The notes below the pieces were generated by a model, which saw nothing but the letters and a program-made list of their open reading frames with translations, was not told where the DNA came from and searched no databases. Source: CAVOEB01 sp965249645 (GTDB lineage: Bacteria; Pseudomonadota; Alphaproteobacteria; UBA828; JAPUJA01). From it: a stretch of DNA of 64,000 nt. A program made the translations under genes and the position numbers. Below, piece after piece: positions 35,760-44,333 of the stretch (position 1 is the first letter of the stretch; each line of letters starts with the position of its first letter). The stretch lies in the NCBI GenBank assembly GCA_965249645.1, contig CBDFML010000012.1:1612001-1676000 (forward strand). Reading direction: 5' to 3'.

Positions 35760-35952
35760 GCGCCGCCCTCGGTTCGGCGGGCCGCGGTCCGTAGAGCTTC
35801 TCGCCGAGCCTCTTGACCAGCTCGCGCTCGGGCCAGGTCAGGCGGCGGTCCTCGGCGGCGACCACCAGGATGCCTTGATCGCGCCAGCCCTCGCGTTTGA
35901 CTTCGTCGGCCGGCCGGCGCTCGCCGCCATAGCCCTTGGACAACCACCTCAC
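35752..35952 (-). CDS. Small hypothetical phage protein
   Basis: A 66-residue charged protein (RPADEVKREGWRDQGILVVA, LTWPERELVKRLGEKLYG). It overlaps both neighbours by a few bases, so it is part of the leftward early operon. No family recognised. Confidence 0.6.
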   Translation of the reverse strand: MRWLSKGYGGERRPADEVKREGWRDQGILVVAAEDRRLTWPERELVKRLGEKLYGPRPAEPRAARG

Positions 35953-36206
35953 CGTGTGATCTCCCTCAAGCAGGCGCCGTAGCCGAGGACATCAACGAGG
36001 CTGTCAAGGTGTTTAGGGTCGTGGGCCAGCCGGGCCATCTTGAGGTCCATCAGGCAGAGCGCCACCTGGGCCGCCGTGACCCGGATCCCGAGCACCTGCG
36101 ACCAGCGTGCCGCGATGTTCGCGAACAAATCCTCGGGCTCGCCGTAGTCGGCCCGGCGCTTATCGACGACGCCAGCGGCGTGGCTGAGCAGCATGGCGCC
36201 GTTCAT
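35949..36206 (-). CDS. DUF6378-like phage protein
   Basis: An 85-residue helical protein containing VVDKRRADYGEPEDLFANIA and VALCLMDLKMARLAHDPKH, the pattern of DUF6378. That family resembles small nucleotide-pyrophosphohydrolase-type four-helix proteins, though MazG metal motifs are incomplete. ATG 36204-36206 overlaps the RuvC-like gene stop as ATGA. Confidence 0.72.
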   Translation of the reverse strand: MNGAMLLSHAAGVVDKRRADYGEPEDLFANIAARWSQVLGIRVTAAQVALCLMDLKMARLAHDPKHLDSLVDVLGYGACLREITR

Positions 36207-36814
36207 CGCGCACCCGCCCGGGTCTCGATGGCCCACAGCAAGAGCGCGATGGCGTCGGCCTCGTTATCGTCGGCGGGCGCGAAGCCGCGCGCCTCAACCG
36301 CCGTGATTACCACCTGTTTCGGCGCGTTGCCCTTGCCGGTTACGTGCCGCTTGATGGTGCCTACCGGCACGCCCTGGTAGGGAATGGAATGGTGCTCGCA
36401 CCAGGCTGTCAGGATCGCGAGCCAGCCGCCGAAGATATGCGCCGCGCTGGTGCCGGCGTGCCGCCGGACCTCCTCGAGGTAGACCGCGTCGATGCCGCCG
36501 GCTGCGTTCTTGACCTCGGTAAGCCAGCCCTTGAAGCGCAGGAATCGCATCCCGCCGCCCTCGAAGCGGTCGGGCCGGAACGACATGGTACCGCTGGTGA
36601 TGGCGCCGCACTCGTCGCTGAGCGCCCAACCGGTCGCGGTGCCGAGATCGAGCGCGAACACCGAGCCGCGAGCGGACACGCCGGCGTCGTTCGCGGCCGG
36701 CACCGGCGGTTCGGCCGCTGGACAGGCGACACCGGCAGTTCCGCCGTGCCGGGCAGCCGGCAGCCGGGCGCGGTGTTCAAGCGGCGGGTTCTTGGGCAGA
36801 GTTACATGAGCCAT
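36203..36814 (-). CDS. RuvC-like Holliday junction resolvase
   Basis: A 203-residue protein with a disordered N-terminus (about 1-48) and an RNase H-fold core. SVFALDLGTATGWAL holds the first catalytic Asp, DAVYLEEVRRH the Glu, and APADDNEADAIALLLW the final acidic pair. Phage versions resolve branched DNA before packaging. The start may be internal because the first 45 residues are Pro/Ala-rich and unlike the family. Confidence 0.85.
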   Translation of the reverse strand: MAHVTLPKNPPLEHRARLPAARHGGTAGVACPAAEPPVPAANDAGVSARGSVFALDLGTATGWALSDECGAITSGTMSFRPDRFEGGGMRFLRFKGWLTEVKNAAGGIDAVYLEEVRRHAGTSAAHIFGGWLAILTAWCEHHSIPYQGVPVGTIKRHVTGKGNAPKQVVITAVEARGFAPADDNEADAIALLLWAIETRAGAR

Positions 36815-36972
36815 GGTGAACTCCTTGATCGGGGTTGTCGTGGTCAGGGTGGCGGCGGGGAACTTCCAGGAACGCCGCCGCCACCCGCTCGGTCGTGTCA
36901 GATCATTGCGTGTTGCATGCGCCTCCCTTGCCGGCCGGCTGTCCCGGATCTATGGCGCCACGACGATGCGTT

Positions 36973-37524
36973 TCACCCATCGCCCTGTGCTGGCTCGTTC
37001 GGGTAGAGATCGATGACCTCGGCGTCGGGGAAGACGCCCTTCGCGGCCTTGAGCAGCTCCATGCCGCCGACCAGGGCCGCGATCTCATCGGGTGTGATCC
37101 AGATAACCTTGTCGCCATGCAGTTCGCGCACCCGGGCGATGGCTTGTTTCTGTTCTCCGATGGCGATCCTGGTTCCGGTCGCGCCGTGAAAACCGAGCAG
37201 GTAGGCGTCGTCCTCGGCCCCCGCCGTCTCCATGGCCCGGGCGATCGCCGCCCAGCCCCGGCACATGGCGGCGGCCTGCTCCTCGACCTCGTGGTCGCTG
37301 CCGGTGATCAGGGCCTGGTGATAGAGATCCTGCTGCTCGGTGAAGCGCCGGTGCAGGTCGGCATCGACGCGTTTGAGGGCGGCGAGCGTCCAGCGGCTCT
37401 CGAAGGACTTTGTGGCCTCGCCGACCTGGCCCATGACGCGGGGGATCAACGGCTCGCCGACCCTGCGCGCGATGGCGCCGTGCGGAGCCGCGCTCACCAC
37501 GACCCCACCACCAAATCGTGACAC
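36973..37524 (-). CDS. Hypothetical phage protein
   Basis: A 183-residue protein, helical in the middle (WTLAALKRVDADLHRRFTEQ, EEQAAAMCRGWAAIARAMET). It ends in a mixed region with DKVIWITPDEIAALV and the acidic VFPDAEVIDLYP. Similar proteins sit beside resolvase and primase genes in alphaproteobacterial phages. Function unknown. Confidence 0.65.
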   Translation of the reverse strand: MSRFGGGVVVSAAPHGAIARRVGEPLIPRVMGQVGEATKSFESRWTLAALKRVDADLHRRFTEQQDLYHQALITGSDHEVEEQAAAMCRGWAAIARAMETAGAEDDAYLLGFHGATGTRIAIGEQKQAIARVRELHGDKVIWITPDEIAALVGGMELLKAAKGVFPDAEVIDLYPNEPAQGDG

Positions 37525-37661
37525 TTCTCGCGCGCGCGTAGTTGCTTGCCCTTACTTTTCATTATTTGGCTCCTTTTTTGATACTCCGGGCTCAATAGGA
37601 AAAGAAGTGACGCAACCTGCCGCTTCGCCTCAAAACTCCTTGGTTTCCCTGGGTTTGGGCG

Positions 37662-37770
37662 TGCGGCACTTCTTGCGGCACTTTGGAAATTTGCGGCACT
37701 TCGATGTGCCGCACGGAAATCGCGAAGTGCCGCAATGTGCAGCGGATTTGCGGCAGGTCTTGCGGCACTT
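37662..37770. repeat. Iteron-like array of TGCGGCACTT
   Basis: Perfect TGCGGCACTT occurs at 37662, 37674, 37692 and 37761, and its reverse complement at 37725. Partial copies lie at 37706 (inverted) and 37749. The array lies in the 277-bp gap immediately beyond the primase-helicase stop, a natural place for a phage replication origin. Confidence 0.8.
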
Positions 37771-37801
37771 CGGACCCGGACTCTTGTTGCCGTCATGTCC
37801 A

Positions 37802-40369
37802 TCAGAACCTCGGTTCCCTGTTCTGGCGTGCGCCCGGCGCCGGGTCCTGGAAGGGCCTGTTGATGAAGTTGTCGGCCTCGCCCGAGCCCGCTTGTTTGCC
37901 GTAGTTGTTGTCGGCGTAGTCGTGGATGTGGCCGATGCCTTCGTCGGTCAGCTTCAGCCCGGTGACGTAACGGCGATTGCCAATCTTGTGATCGCCGGTC
38001 CCCGGCATGGCGCGCCGGATGGCCGGGAATACGGTGCGCCCGCCGAAGGGCTTGGCGTCCTGGCCGAACTCCGAGATCATCCAGCCGTTGAGGGAGGCCA
38101 GCAGGTCGCGGCGATCGACCATCATGCCGTCCGATGGCTCGACCGCCGTGGCCAGCCAGGCGCCGATGGGGTTGTTGTCGTGCTCGAACATGCCCACGGC
38201 GTCGCGCATGATCCTGGGCGCATCGAAATACCGCCGCTCGGCCAGCCGGGCGAAACCCTCCAACGCCCAATTGAGGACACCGCCCAGTTCGGTCTCGATC
38301 ACCCGCTCGGAGATCGATTTTTCCTCTGCCGCCGTCTCGTCGTGCTCGACGGTCATGGGCAGAACGATGGAGCGGTTGTAGACCGCGTGCGACTGGTCCT
38401 TGACCCGGGGCAGATGGTTGGCGGTGAGGCAGACCGCAATGTCGAGGCTGCCCTCCCAGTTGTCCTTGTTCTTGCGCGGGATGCTGACCGGCTCGCCGGT
38501 GACGATGACCTTGTAGCGTTCGGCGTCGAGGAACTCGCCGCTCGAGACCGCGTCGTCGGCGATCCAGGCCGAGGCCCGGATCAGCGGCTGCATCCCGAAA
38601 TGCTCATCCAGATCCCGGGCCCGCATGCCCGTGGCGCGGCCGCCGATCAGGGCACGGAGCACCTGCGCTAGCTGGGTCTTGCCGGTCCGCGACGGGCCAT
38701 AGACGATCAGCCCCTTGGTCATCTCGCGGTTTTTGCCGCGCACCAGGGCCGAGCCGAACCACTCGGCCAGCGTTCCGGTGACGGCCCGCCGCTCGTCGCC
38801 CGCGATGTTGGCGAAGGCGTTTTCCAGAAAGAATATCCAGATCGGGCAGGTCGCCGCGGCATCGATATCCGCCTCGACTCTGCACGTGGCGTAGTCCTTC
38901 TCCGAATGGCCTCGGACCTTCCGGGTTCTGGGATCGATGACGTTGTTACGGCAGACGATGACGCCGGCGGCGTCCCACGCGATGCCTTCGCGCAGAAGGC
39001 CGGGATGCTCCATGACGTAGCGCCAGGCGGCGTTCAGCAGCTGCGGCGAGGTCTTCCGGCCCATCGCCCGGATCACGCCCTGAATGGTGACCCGCATGAT
39101 GTGATCGAGCTCCTCGTCGAAGGCGCGCCAGAAACCGTCGGCATAGGTCCAGGCCTGGCCCTGGGTCAGCATCAACGCGCCGCGACGGTCGGTCCAATGG
39201 GCGATGGCGGCCTCGCCGACCTGGGCGATCAAGTGCTCCTTTGCGGCTTTTGTTTTCTTATCGGGCGCAAGTTTGGCGGCGCCGTCGGTAGCGGCGGCCT
39301 TGCCAACGGCGCGTTTCTCGCGGGCCTTGGCCAGGCTGACGACGCACTCCTGCGTCTTGTCTCCGAATTTCTCCCGCGCCGAGGCGATCATCCGTCGGAT
39401 CGCCACCCCTTCGCGCTTCCAGTTCCAGGTTCCGCCGTGGTATCCGGCGGCGGCATGTGTGGCGTCCATCAGCAGGGCGACGATCTCGTCCTCGTCGACG
39501 TCCTGTAAGGCCAGCGAGGCGGATACGCGCAGCTGCGTCTGGTGAATGCTCGTATCGCCTTCGCCCAGATGGGCCATGGCGGCCAACGCCTGCTCTACGT
39601 CGAGCGGCGGCTTGAAGCCCAGCCGTTTGGCGGCGGCGAGATAGGGATTGTCGTCTTGCGCCTCAGGCTCGGCATCGTTCGCCGACGGGCGCTCGACCAC
39701 GGGCCGCTGCCAATCGAGCCATTCGACGAGGTCGTCGAACTCGTGGTGCGCCCAGGTGGCGTCGAGAAGCCGGGTCTCGGCGGGAACGCCGGCGTTGGCC
39801 GCCATGACCTCGGGCTTGGTGTTCAAGGTGCCGGGAAGGCGCATCACCCGGGCCAGGTCGCAGACGTTGAGATCGCCGGCGCAAATACCTGCCAGCTGCT
39901 TGCACGCGCCGGTGATCGCCGCCTCGGTGGTCTCGGCATCCGGCGCATCGGCTCTCACGTCGATCGCCTCGTTGAGCAGCCAATAGGCATGCAGGCCGCC
40001 GCCGCTGTCGACGATCACCGACGGCGCAAACGGCAGGGAGCGAAGCGCGGCGGCGACCGTGTCCTTGTCCAGGCCCATTTTGCGTGTGTCGATGTCGGCC
40101 CACAGCGCCGGGCATTCCGCCAGATCGACCCGCCGCCCGGTGTGGGAGCCGGTGACGCGGGTGCAGACGCCGAAGAACATGCCGCGTCCCTCGCCGTCCC
40201 ACCGGGAGCAGTGCGCCGTGATCATGTCCGTGTCGCGGGTGAACAAGGGCCGTGCCGGACCGTCGCCGCTCCGGTTGGCGAACGAGCGCAGCTCGACGGC
40301 ATGCTCGGTGGTCGCGCCGAAGAACTCGGCGAGAAAATCCGCGGACTCTCGATAGGATCGTTCACGCAT
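37802..40369 (-). CDS. Phage primase-helicase (primase plus D5/VirE-like SF3 ATPase)
   Basis: An 855-residue replication protein. The N-terminal archaeo-eukaryotic-type primase region (about 1-240) contains LWADIDTRKMG and SVIVDSGGGLHAYWLLN (catalytic acids and the sGgGlH signature). The C-terminal helicase has Walker A YGPSRTGKTQLA (about 556) and Walker B SAWIADDAV. TANHLPRVKDQSHAVYNR is the sensor/arginine region. It probably initiates DNA replication from the adjacent repeat array. It is the largest gene of the leftward early operon. Confidence 0.9.
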   Translation of the reverse strand: MRERSYRESADFLAEFFGATTEHAVELRSFANRSGDGPARPLFTRDTDMITAHCSRWDGEGRGMFFGVCTRVTGSHTGRRVDLAECPALWADIDTRKMGLDKDTVAAALRSLPFAPSVIVDSGGGLHAYWLLNEAIDVRADAPDAETTEAAITGACKQLAGICAGDLNVCDLARVMRLPGTLNTKPEVMAANAGVPAETRLLDATWAHHEFDDLVEWLDWQRPVVERPSANDAEPEAQDDNPYLAAAKRLGFKPPLDVEQALAAMAHLGEGDTSIHQTQLRVSASLALQDVDEDEIVALLMDATHAAAGYHGGTWNWKREGVAIRRMIASAREKFGDKTQECVVSLAKAREKRAVGKAAATDGAAKLAPDKKTKAAKEHLIAQVGEAAIAHWTDRRGALMLTQGQAWTYADGFWRAFDEELDHIMRVTIQGVIRAMGRKTSPQLLNAAWRYVMEHPGLLREGIAWDAAGVIVCRNNVIDPRTRKVRGHSEKDYATCRVEADIDAAATCPIWIFFLENAFANIAGDERRAVTGTLAEWFGSALVRGKNREMTKGLIVYGPSRTGKTQLAQVLRALIGGRATGMRARDLDEHFGMQPLIRASAWIADDAVSSGEFLDAERYKVIVTGEPVSIPRKNKDNWEGSLDIAVCLTANHLPRVKDQSHAVYNRSIVLPMTVEHDETAAEEKSISERVIETELGGVLNWALEGFARLAERRYFDAPRIMRDAVGMFEHDNNPIGAWLATAVEPSDGMMVDRRDLLASLNGWMISEFGQDAKPFGGRTVFPAIRRAMPGTGDHKIGNRRYVTGLKLTDEGIGHIHDYADNNYGKQAGSGEADNFINRPFQDPAPGARQNREPRF

Positions 40370-40469
40370 TATGGTGCTCTGGCCGGCCTGCTGTTACGGG
40401 TTGAGGTGGCGGTGGACGGAGGCGTTGCAGCGCACCCGCCCAACGTGTCGGGTCCGGGACCCCGAGGGT

Positions 40470-41168
40470 CTAGAACCTGGTACGACGGCCGGCGCCGGGC
40501 GTTCCCGCGGGCTCGGAAGCCGCCTCTTGTCCGGTCCGGTCGCCGGCCTCGCCACTCAGCAGGTCCACCTCGTCCACCCAATCGACCAGTTCGAAGTCCG
40601 GCACGTCGACACGGCCATAGGCCTTGTTGGGGTGGGCGTAATCGGAGGCCTGCAGCTCGACCACGGGCAGCTTGCCGGGCTTCTGCCGGTAGGCGGTGCC
40701 GTAGGTCTTGGCGAACGCGCCGATGGCCCCGATGCCACCGCGGGTGCTGGTGGCGAACAGGAACTCGTCACCGGTCTCTGGCCCCTTCAGCGGCAGGTGG
40801 TTGGTGAACTGCCAGGGGTCCCTGGGATCGCCACGATCGTCGGTCTCCCACTGGCCCCGGTCATCGTCGCCGAGTTCGCCCCGTCTCGGCGGCGCCACGC
40901 CGTCGCCGATCAGGACCATGACCTCGTCGGTGGGGCGGCCGTCCCACCACCGGACCCAGCCGACCTTGGCTTCCGCCATGTTGGCGATCAGCCGGGTGCC
41001 GAGCGGGATCTCGATGTCGTCCTGGCTGTAGAAGAACCGGCCCTTGCGGAACTTGATGATGTTGCGGGCGCCGCCGGTGGCCTGCTCGCCGTAAGCGGCA
41101 TAGGGGTTGTAGTCGTCCGGGTTGGCGACGGCGCCGCCGCCGGTCTGGGTCGTCGGTAGGTTTGACAT
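40470..41168 (-). CDS. Hypothetical phage early protein
   Basis: A 232-residue protein. The N-terminal Gly/Asn-rich stretch (DDYNPYAAYGEQATGG) is followed by a beta-rich core (GRFFYSQDDIEIPLGTRLIA, WVRWWDGRPTDEV). Phage proteins of this type lie between the exonuclease and primase genes and may bind single-stranded DNA, but no diagnostic motif is visible. The C-terminus is acidic then basic. Confidence 0.65.
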   Translation of the reverse strand: MSNLPTTQTGGGAVANPDDYNPYAAYGEQATGGARNIIKFRKGRFFYSQDDIEIPLGTRLIANMAEAKVGWVRWWDGRPTDEVMVLIGDGVAPPRRGELGDDDRGQWETDDRGDPRDPWQFTNHLPLKGPETGDEFLFATSTRGGIGAIGAFAKTYGTAYRQKPGKLPVVELQASDYAHPNKAYGRVDVPDFELVDWVDEVDLLSGEAGDRTGQEAASEPAGTPGAGRRTRF

Positions 41169-41196
41169 TTTCGGATTTCCTTATGTCAGGTTGCGA

Positions 41197-42243
41197 TTAT
41201 TTGACCTTGATGGTCAGGCGTTCGCCGGGATCGCCCGGCGTTTCGAACGGCGAGAGATCGATGCCGGCCGCTTCGACGGCCTTCCTGTCCAGGGACAGGC
41301 GTCCCTTGACCGGAAAGTAGGTCACCGACCAGGTGTCGCCTTCGACCTTGCGGGTCCGGTGTTCCCGCAAGAATTCCTTGATCCGTTCCTGGGCCTCGGC
41401 ATGGCGCCGCGCCGTGGCGTCCTTCTCGGCCCGCGCCGCCTGCTCCTCGGTGACCAGGGTCTTGAGGGCCGTGAGCGCATTGCCGCCGAGCGGTTCTCTG
41501 TCTTCGGGGATGGCGCCGACGATGACGCCGGCGCAGCGGCTCCGGTGCGGGCAGTACCGGCACTCGCCGCCGCCGGCGAGCTTGCCTTCGGGCGGCAGGT
41601 CGAGGGCCGCATCGGCCGTCATGACCCGGGTGGCGCGGGATTTGGCCGCCGCGTAGATCTCCGGGTCGAACGCGACCGCGAACTCGGTCACGTCGTCGAG
41701 GAACGAGGCGTCCGTATAGGAGATCAGCGCGAAGTTCGGGCTGTACTCGGTGCAGTGGCGGATCAGGCCCATCTGGCAGTGGACCTGAAACTCGTGCTCG
41801 GCCTTGGCCTCCTTGAGGCCGACACGGGGATCGATGCTCTTGCACTCGACCACCAGGCTGTCGCCGCCGATGTCGTCGATGCCATGGTGGGACAGCGCGT
41901 CGGAAGACAGTCCGACCAGCAGGCCGTCGCTGGTCGCCGAGAGATACCCGTCGACCAGGGTTTTCTGCTCCGCGCCCGCGAACAGGAAGGCGACGCCGTC
42001 GGGCAGCTGGGCGCGGATGCCCGGCTCCCAGTAATGGGTCTCGATGAGATCGCCGCGCAGCTTGGCGCCGTAACGGTCGATGTAATCGGGATCGGGATCG
42101 ACACCGTTCTTGGCGAACCAGGTCTTGCGCAGGCACTGGCCGACCTCGCTGGCGCCGACGGTCAGATCCCGCTCGTGCTCCCAGGTCTTGCCGGTGGCGG
42201 CGACGTGGGCGTCGAGCATGGATTTGATGGAAATCGCGGCCAT
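41197..42243 (-). CDS. PD-(D/E)XK exonuclease, Cas4/RecB-like
   Basis: A 348-residue nuclease. LTVGASEVGQCLRK holds an N-terminal Cys. GDSLVVECKSIDPRVG is the catalytic D...ExK motif, and GGGECRYCPHRSRC provides three clustered Cys that, with the N-terminal one, could bind an Fe-S cluster as in Cas4/AddB. HCQMGLIRHC is the conserved Q-containing helix. Likely a 5' exonuclease for phage recombination. Its start overlaps the upstream stop (TGATG). A homologue lies at the right window edge (63700). Confidence 0.85.
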   Translation of the reverse strand: MAAISIKSMLDAHVAATGKTWEHERDLTVGASEVGQCLRKTWFAKNGVDPDPDYIDRYGAKLRGDLIETHYWEPGIRAQLPDGVAFLFAGAEQKTLVDGYLSATSDGLLVGLSSDALSHHGIDDIGGDSLVVECKSIDPRVGLKEAKAEHEFQVHCQMGLIRHCTEYSPNFALISYTDASFLDDVTEFAVAFDPEIYAAAKSRATRVMTADAALDLPPEGKLAGGGECRYCPHRSRCAGVIVGAIPEDREPLGGNALTALKTLVTEEQAARAEKDATARRHAEAQERIKEFLREHRTRKVEGDTWSVTYFPVKGRLSLDRKAVEAAGIDLSPFETPGDPGERLTIKVK

Positions 42244-42581
42244 CAGGTCACCCTCAGCAGGCGTTTGACGATGAAGAAGGCGCTCATTGGTTCGCCGGGC
42301 AGCGGGTCGTCCAACTCGACGAGCCCGGCCTCGCGGCGAATGCGTCCGATGCGCTGGTCGATCAGGCGGAGTGCTAGGCGGCGGAACGCCTCATCCGCGC
42401 CTAGCAGCCAGTCCTGGGCTTCGAGGCGGGCGATCATGACGTCGGCGTCGTCGATGGTGAGCCGGTCGAACCCGGCGAGGAGAGAGGCCAGGCGTTTGCC
42501 CTGGGGAGACGCCAGCGCCTCGGCAACCCGCCGCGCTTCTTCGCGCTCGGTAGTGGGCCGCGAGCCGGCTGCGTTCCTCAA
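42243..42581 (-). CDS. Hypothetical phage protein (possibly 3' part of a frameshifted gene)
   Basis: A 112-residue helical protein (ERLTIDDADVMIARLEAQDW-like: FDRLTIDDADVMIARLEAQ). In another frame, 42572-42690 encodes a coherent N-terminus (MVPLNPFEAFADTYTPRPVK) that runs into ERSRLAAHYRAR. A one-base shift near 42535-42550 would join both into one protein of about 148 residues, which is the more natural gene. Confidence 0.55.
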   Translation of the reverse strand: MRNAAGSRPTTEREEARRVAEALASPQGKRLASLLAGFDRLTIDDADVMIARLEAQDWLLGADEAFRRLALRLIDQRIGRIRREAGLVELDDPLPGEPMSAFFIVKRLLRVT

Positions 42582-42742
42582 GACGCTTGTCGGCCGGTAT
42601 GCCCCGGCCGCCGGCCGGACGCCGCTTGGCCTTGACCGGACGCGGCGTGTAGGTGTCGGCGAAGGCCTCGAAGGGGTTCAGCGGGACCATCAGCCAGCGC
42701 TCCCCATCACCGCCGGGAAGACGGCGGTGATGTTATGCAAGC

Positions 42743-43090
42743 TCATGATCTGCCTCCCCGCTTGCGCGGCGGCACCGGCCGGGCCTTGATCGCGAGATAG
42801 CTGAAGTCCTCGCGGCCGTGGCGTTGCTGGACTAGGTGGACCAGGCTCTGCTCTGCGCCGCGTATCGCTCTCCTGGCGAGGCGGTGCAGCTCGGCCCGCA
42901 TACGCGTATCCGGCGCGTCAATCTTTTGCTGGCGGTCGATCACGAGAAGGCCGCGGTGGTATTCGATCAGGCTTCCCGGATGGGCGGTCTTGAGCCACGC
43001 CTCGAACCGGGTCTTGTCGATGGCGTAGGCCGGTGCCGGTGTGACCGGTACCGGTATGAGCGGGCGGCGGCTGAGCGCGAGCACGGTCAT
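42743..43090 (-). CDS. Hypothetical phage early protein (family shared by both elements)
   Basis: A 115-residue protein from ATG 43088-43090. FEAWLKTAHPGSLIEYHRG, LVIDRQQK and QRHGREDFSYLAIKARP match the protein at 57452-57823 nearly motif for motif (FEAWLRAAHPGS, YHRGHLCVDRQQK, DFSYLAVR). The family is found next to the excisionase-like HTH gene in both elements. Function unknown; the Tyr-His-Arg-Gly pattern is strictly conserved here. Confidence 0.75.
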   Translation of the reverse strand: MTVLALSRRPLIPVPVTPAPAYAIDKTRFEAWLKTAHPGSLIEYHRGLLVIDRQQKIDAPDTRMRAELHRLARRAIRGAEQSLVHLVQQRHGREDFSYLAIKARPVPPRKRGGRS

Positions 43091-43314
43091 GCGCCGGGTC
43101 CCCCGGCCGGTCGCTGCGGGCCCGGCCGCCTCGGGCTCGGCCAGCCTCAGCTGCCCGGCCTCGTAGGCCTCGATGTCGGTGAGCGGTAGACGACGCGGCC
43201 GCCGATCTTGAGATAGCGCGGGCCCTCGCCGATCCAGCGCCAGCGCTCCAGCGTGCGCGGTGAGATGTTCCAGCGCGCCGCCAGCTGGGTCTGGTTCAGG
43301 TGTTGTGTCGCCAT
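43087..43314 (-). pseudogene. Excisionase-like HTH protein, probably frameshifted
   Basis: From ATG 43312-43314 the frame gives LNQTQLAARWNISPRTLERW and GEGPRYLKIGGRVVYR, a MerR/AlpA-type winged helix like that at 57201. After VVYR the family continuation LTDIEAYEAGQLRLAEP is in a different frame, so a base is missing near 43182-43188. As written, the protein ends SPTSRPTRPGS. It is the first gene of the leftward early operon and a likely transcriptional regulator or excisionase. Confidence 0.6.
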
Positions 43315-43390
43315 CGGTCTCTCCGCGGCATTCGTTCACGATGTGCGGAGAAGGATGACGTCCGATGACCCGCTTGTCGGCGGGCTCATC

Positions 43391-43420
43391 GGGGGTCGTG
43401 TGGGGGTCGTGTGGGGGTCG
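43391..43420. repeat. 11-bp tandem repeat in front of the early operon
   Basis: GGGGGTCGTGT is repeated at 43391, 43402 and (partly) 43413. It is followed by GGTAGGGACGAGGTAGGGACGG. The repeats lie in the 152-bp gap upstream of the HTH gene, so they may be operator sites. Confidence 0.6.
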
Positions 43421-43466
43421 AGGGAGGGACGGGGTAGGGACGAGGTAGGGACGGTTTTACGCAGCC

Positions 43467-44225
43467 CTACGCAGTTCTTAGACGGTAGAGGCCGCGCCCG
43501 TTTGACACGATCAGCGTGCCCCAGCTGGGATGGCGGCGAAACAGGTTGCGCATCTTCATATCGGTGGAGCCGGCCTGATCCAATACGGCCTTGCCGGACA
43601 GCCACGGCTGATTGTTGCCGGCGGCCTCGTGAAGAATACGGACCACGTTGCGCTGAATGTATCCGGTGAACAGATACACCTGTCCGTTCAGTGTCACTTC
43701 CGCAAAATCGGTCGAGTGCGTAAACGGCCCCTGGCGTCGGCCGGCGTTCGCGTCGCCGGTGGACATGGCGGTCTTCGTATCGGCGGATGAACTGAAGCTC
43801 AGCGCCTTCGGATCCGCCTCGCCACCGGGGAATCCTGTCTCGGCTTCGAAACGATCGCGTTCCTCGCGCCTTAGCAGCAGGTCGTCGATGATGACCGGGA
43901 TGTCCTCCGCTTCGCCCCAGAGGCAAGCATAGGCGGCGCGGGGCGTCCGGAAGTAGCTCACCCGGACTTCTCCGAAGCGGAAGAGCTGGAAGACGTCGTG
44001 CGTATGCAGGTCGAGCACTCCGTTGTAGCGGCTCTGCTCCCAGGGTACCGTGAAGCGCTCGCCCTCCATGGTCTCCTCGTAGTCGCCGAACTCCACCGGC
44101 AGATTGAAGACCCGCACCGACAGGCGCAGCTTGTCGTTCTCTGCGAGATAGAGCAGGTCGGCCTCGGAGATGGACCAGCGATCGAGGATCTCCGGAAGAG
44201 TAAAATACTCCTTCTCGATCTCCAT
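43467..44225 (-). CDS. Hypothetical phage protein (family shared by both elements)
   Basis: A 252-residue protein from ATG 44223-44225 with GGGGGTCGG upstream. The N-terminus EYFTLPEILDRWSISEADLL resembles a helix-turn-helix. LLLRREERDRFEAETG and the overall layout match the 216-residue protein at 55163-55813 (FTLPEIARRWSVGVHDL, VITREERERFEAVHG). Divergent from the S24 repressor in one element and beside XRE/ImmA in the other, it may be a lysogeny-linked regulator. Confidence 0.65.
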   Translation of the reverse strand: MEIEKEYFTLPEILDRWSISEADLLYLAENDKLRLSVRVFNLPVEFGDYEETMEGERFTVPWEQSRYNGVLDLHTHDVFQLFRFGEVRVSYFRTPRAAYACLWGEAEDIPVIIDDLLLRREERDRFEAETGFPGGEADPKALSFSSSADTKTAMSTGDANAGRRQGPFTHSTDFAEVTLNGQVYLFTGYIQRNVVRILHEAAGNNQPWLSGKAVLDQAGSTDMKMRNLFRRHPSWGTLIVSNGRGLYRLRTA

Positions 44226-44290
44226 CCGACCCCCGATCCTCGCCACTAAATGTTTATGTTTTGTTCTAAACCCTTGACGCCATCCGATCA

Positions 44291-44316
44291 ATCCTATTTT
44301 ATCCTATTTGATCCTC
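44291..44316 (+). promoter_or_regulatory. Direct repeats upstream of the S24 repressor
   Basis: ATCCTATTTT (44291), ATCCTATTTG (44301) and ATCCTC (44311) repeat at 10-bp steps, 20-40 bp before the repressor ATG and behind a TTGACG at about 44274. Position and helical spacing suit repressor operators overlapping the divergent promoters. Confidence 0.5.
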
Positions 44317-44333
44317 AGCCCCTTGGGGACAAC

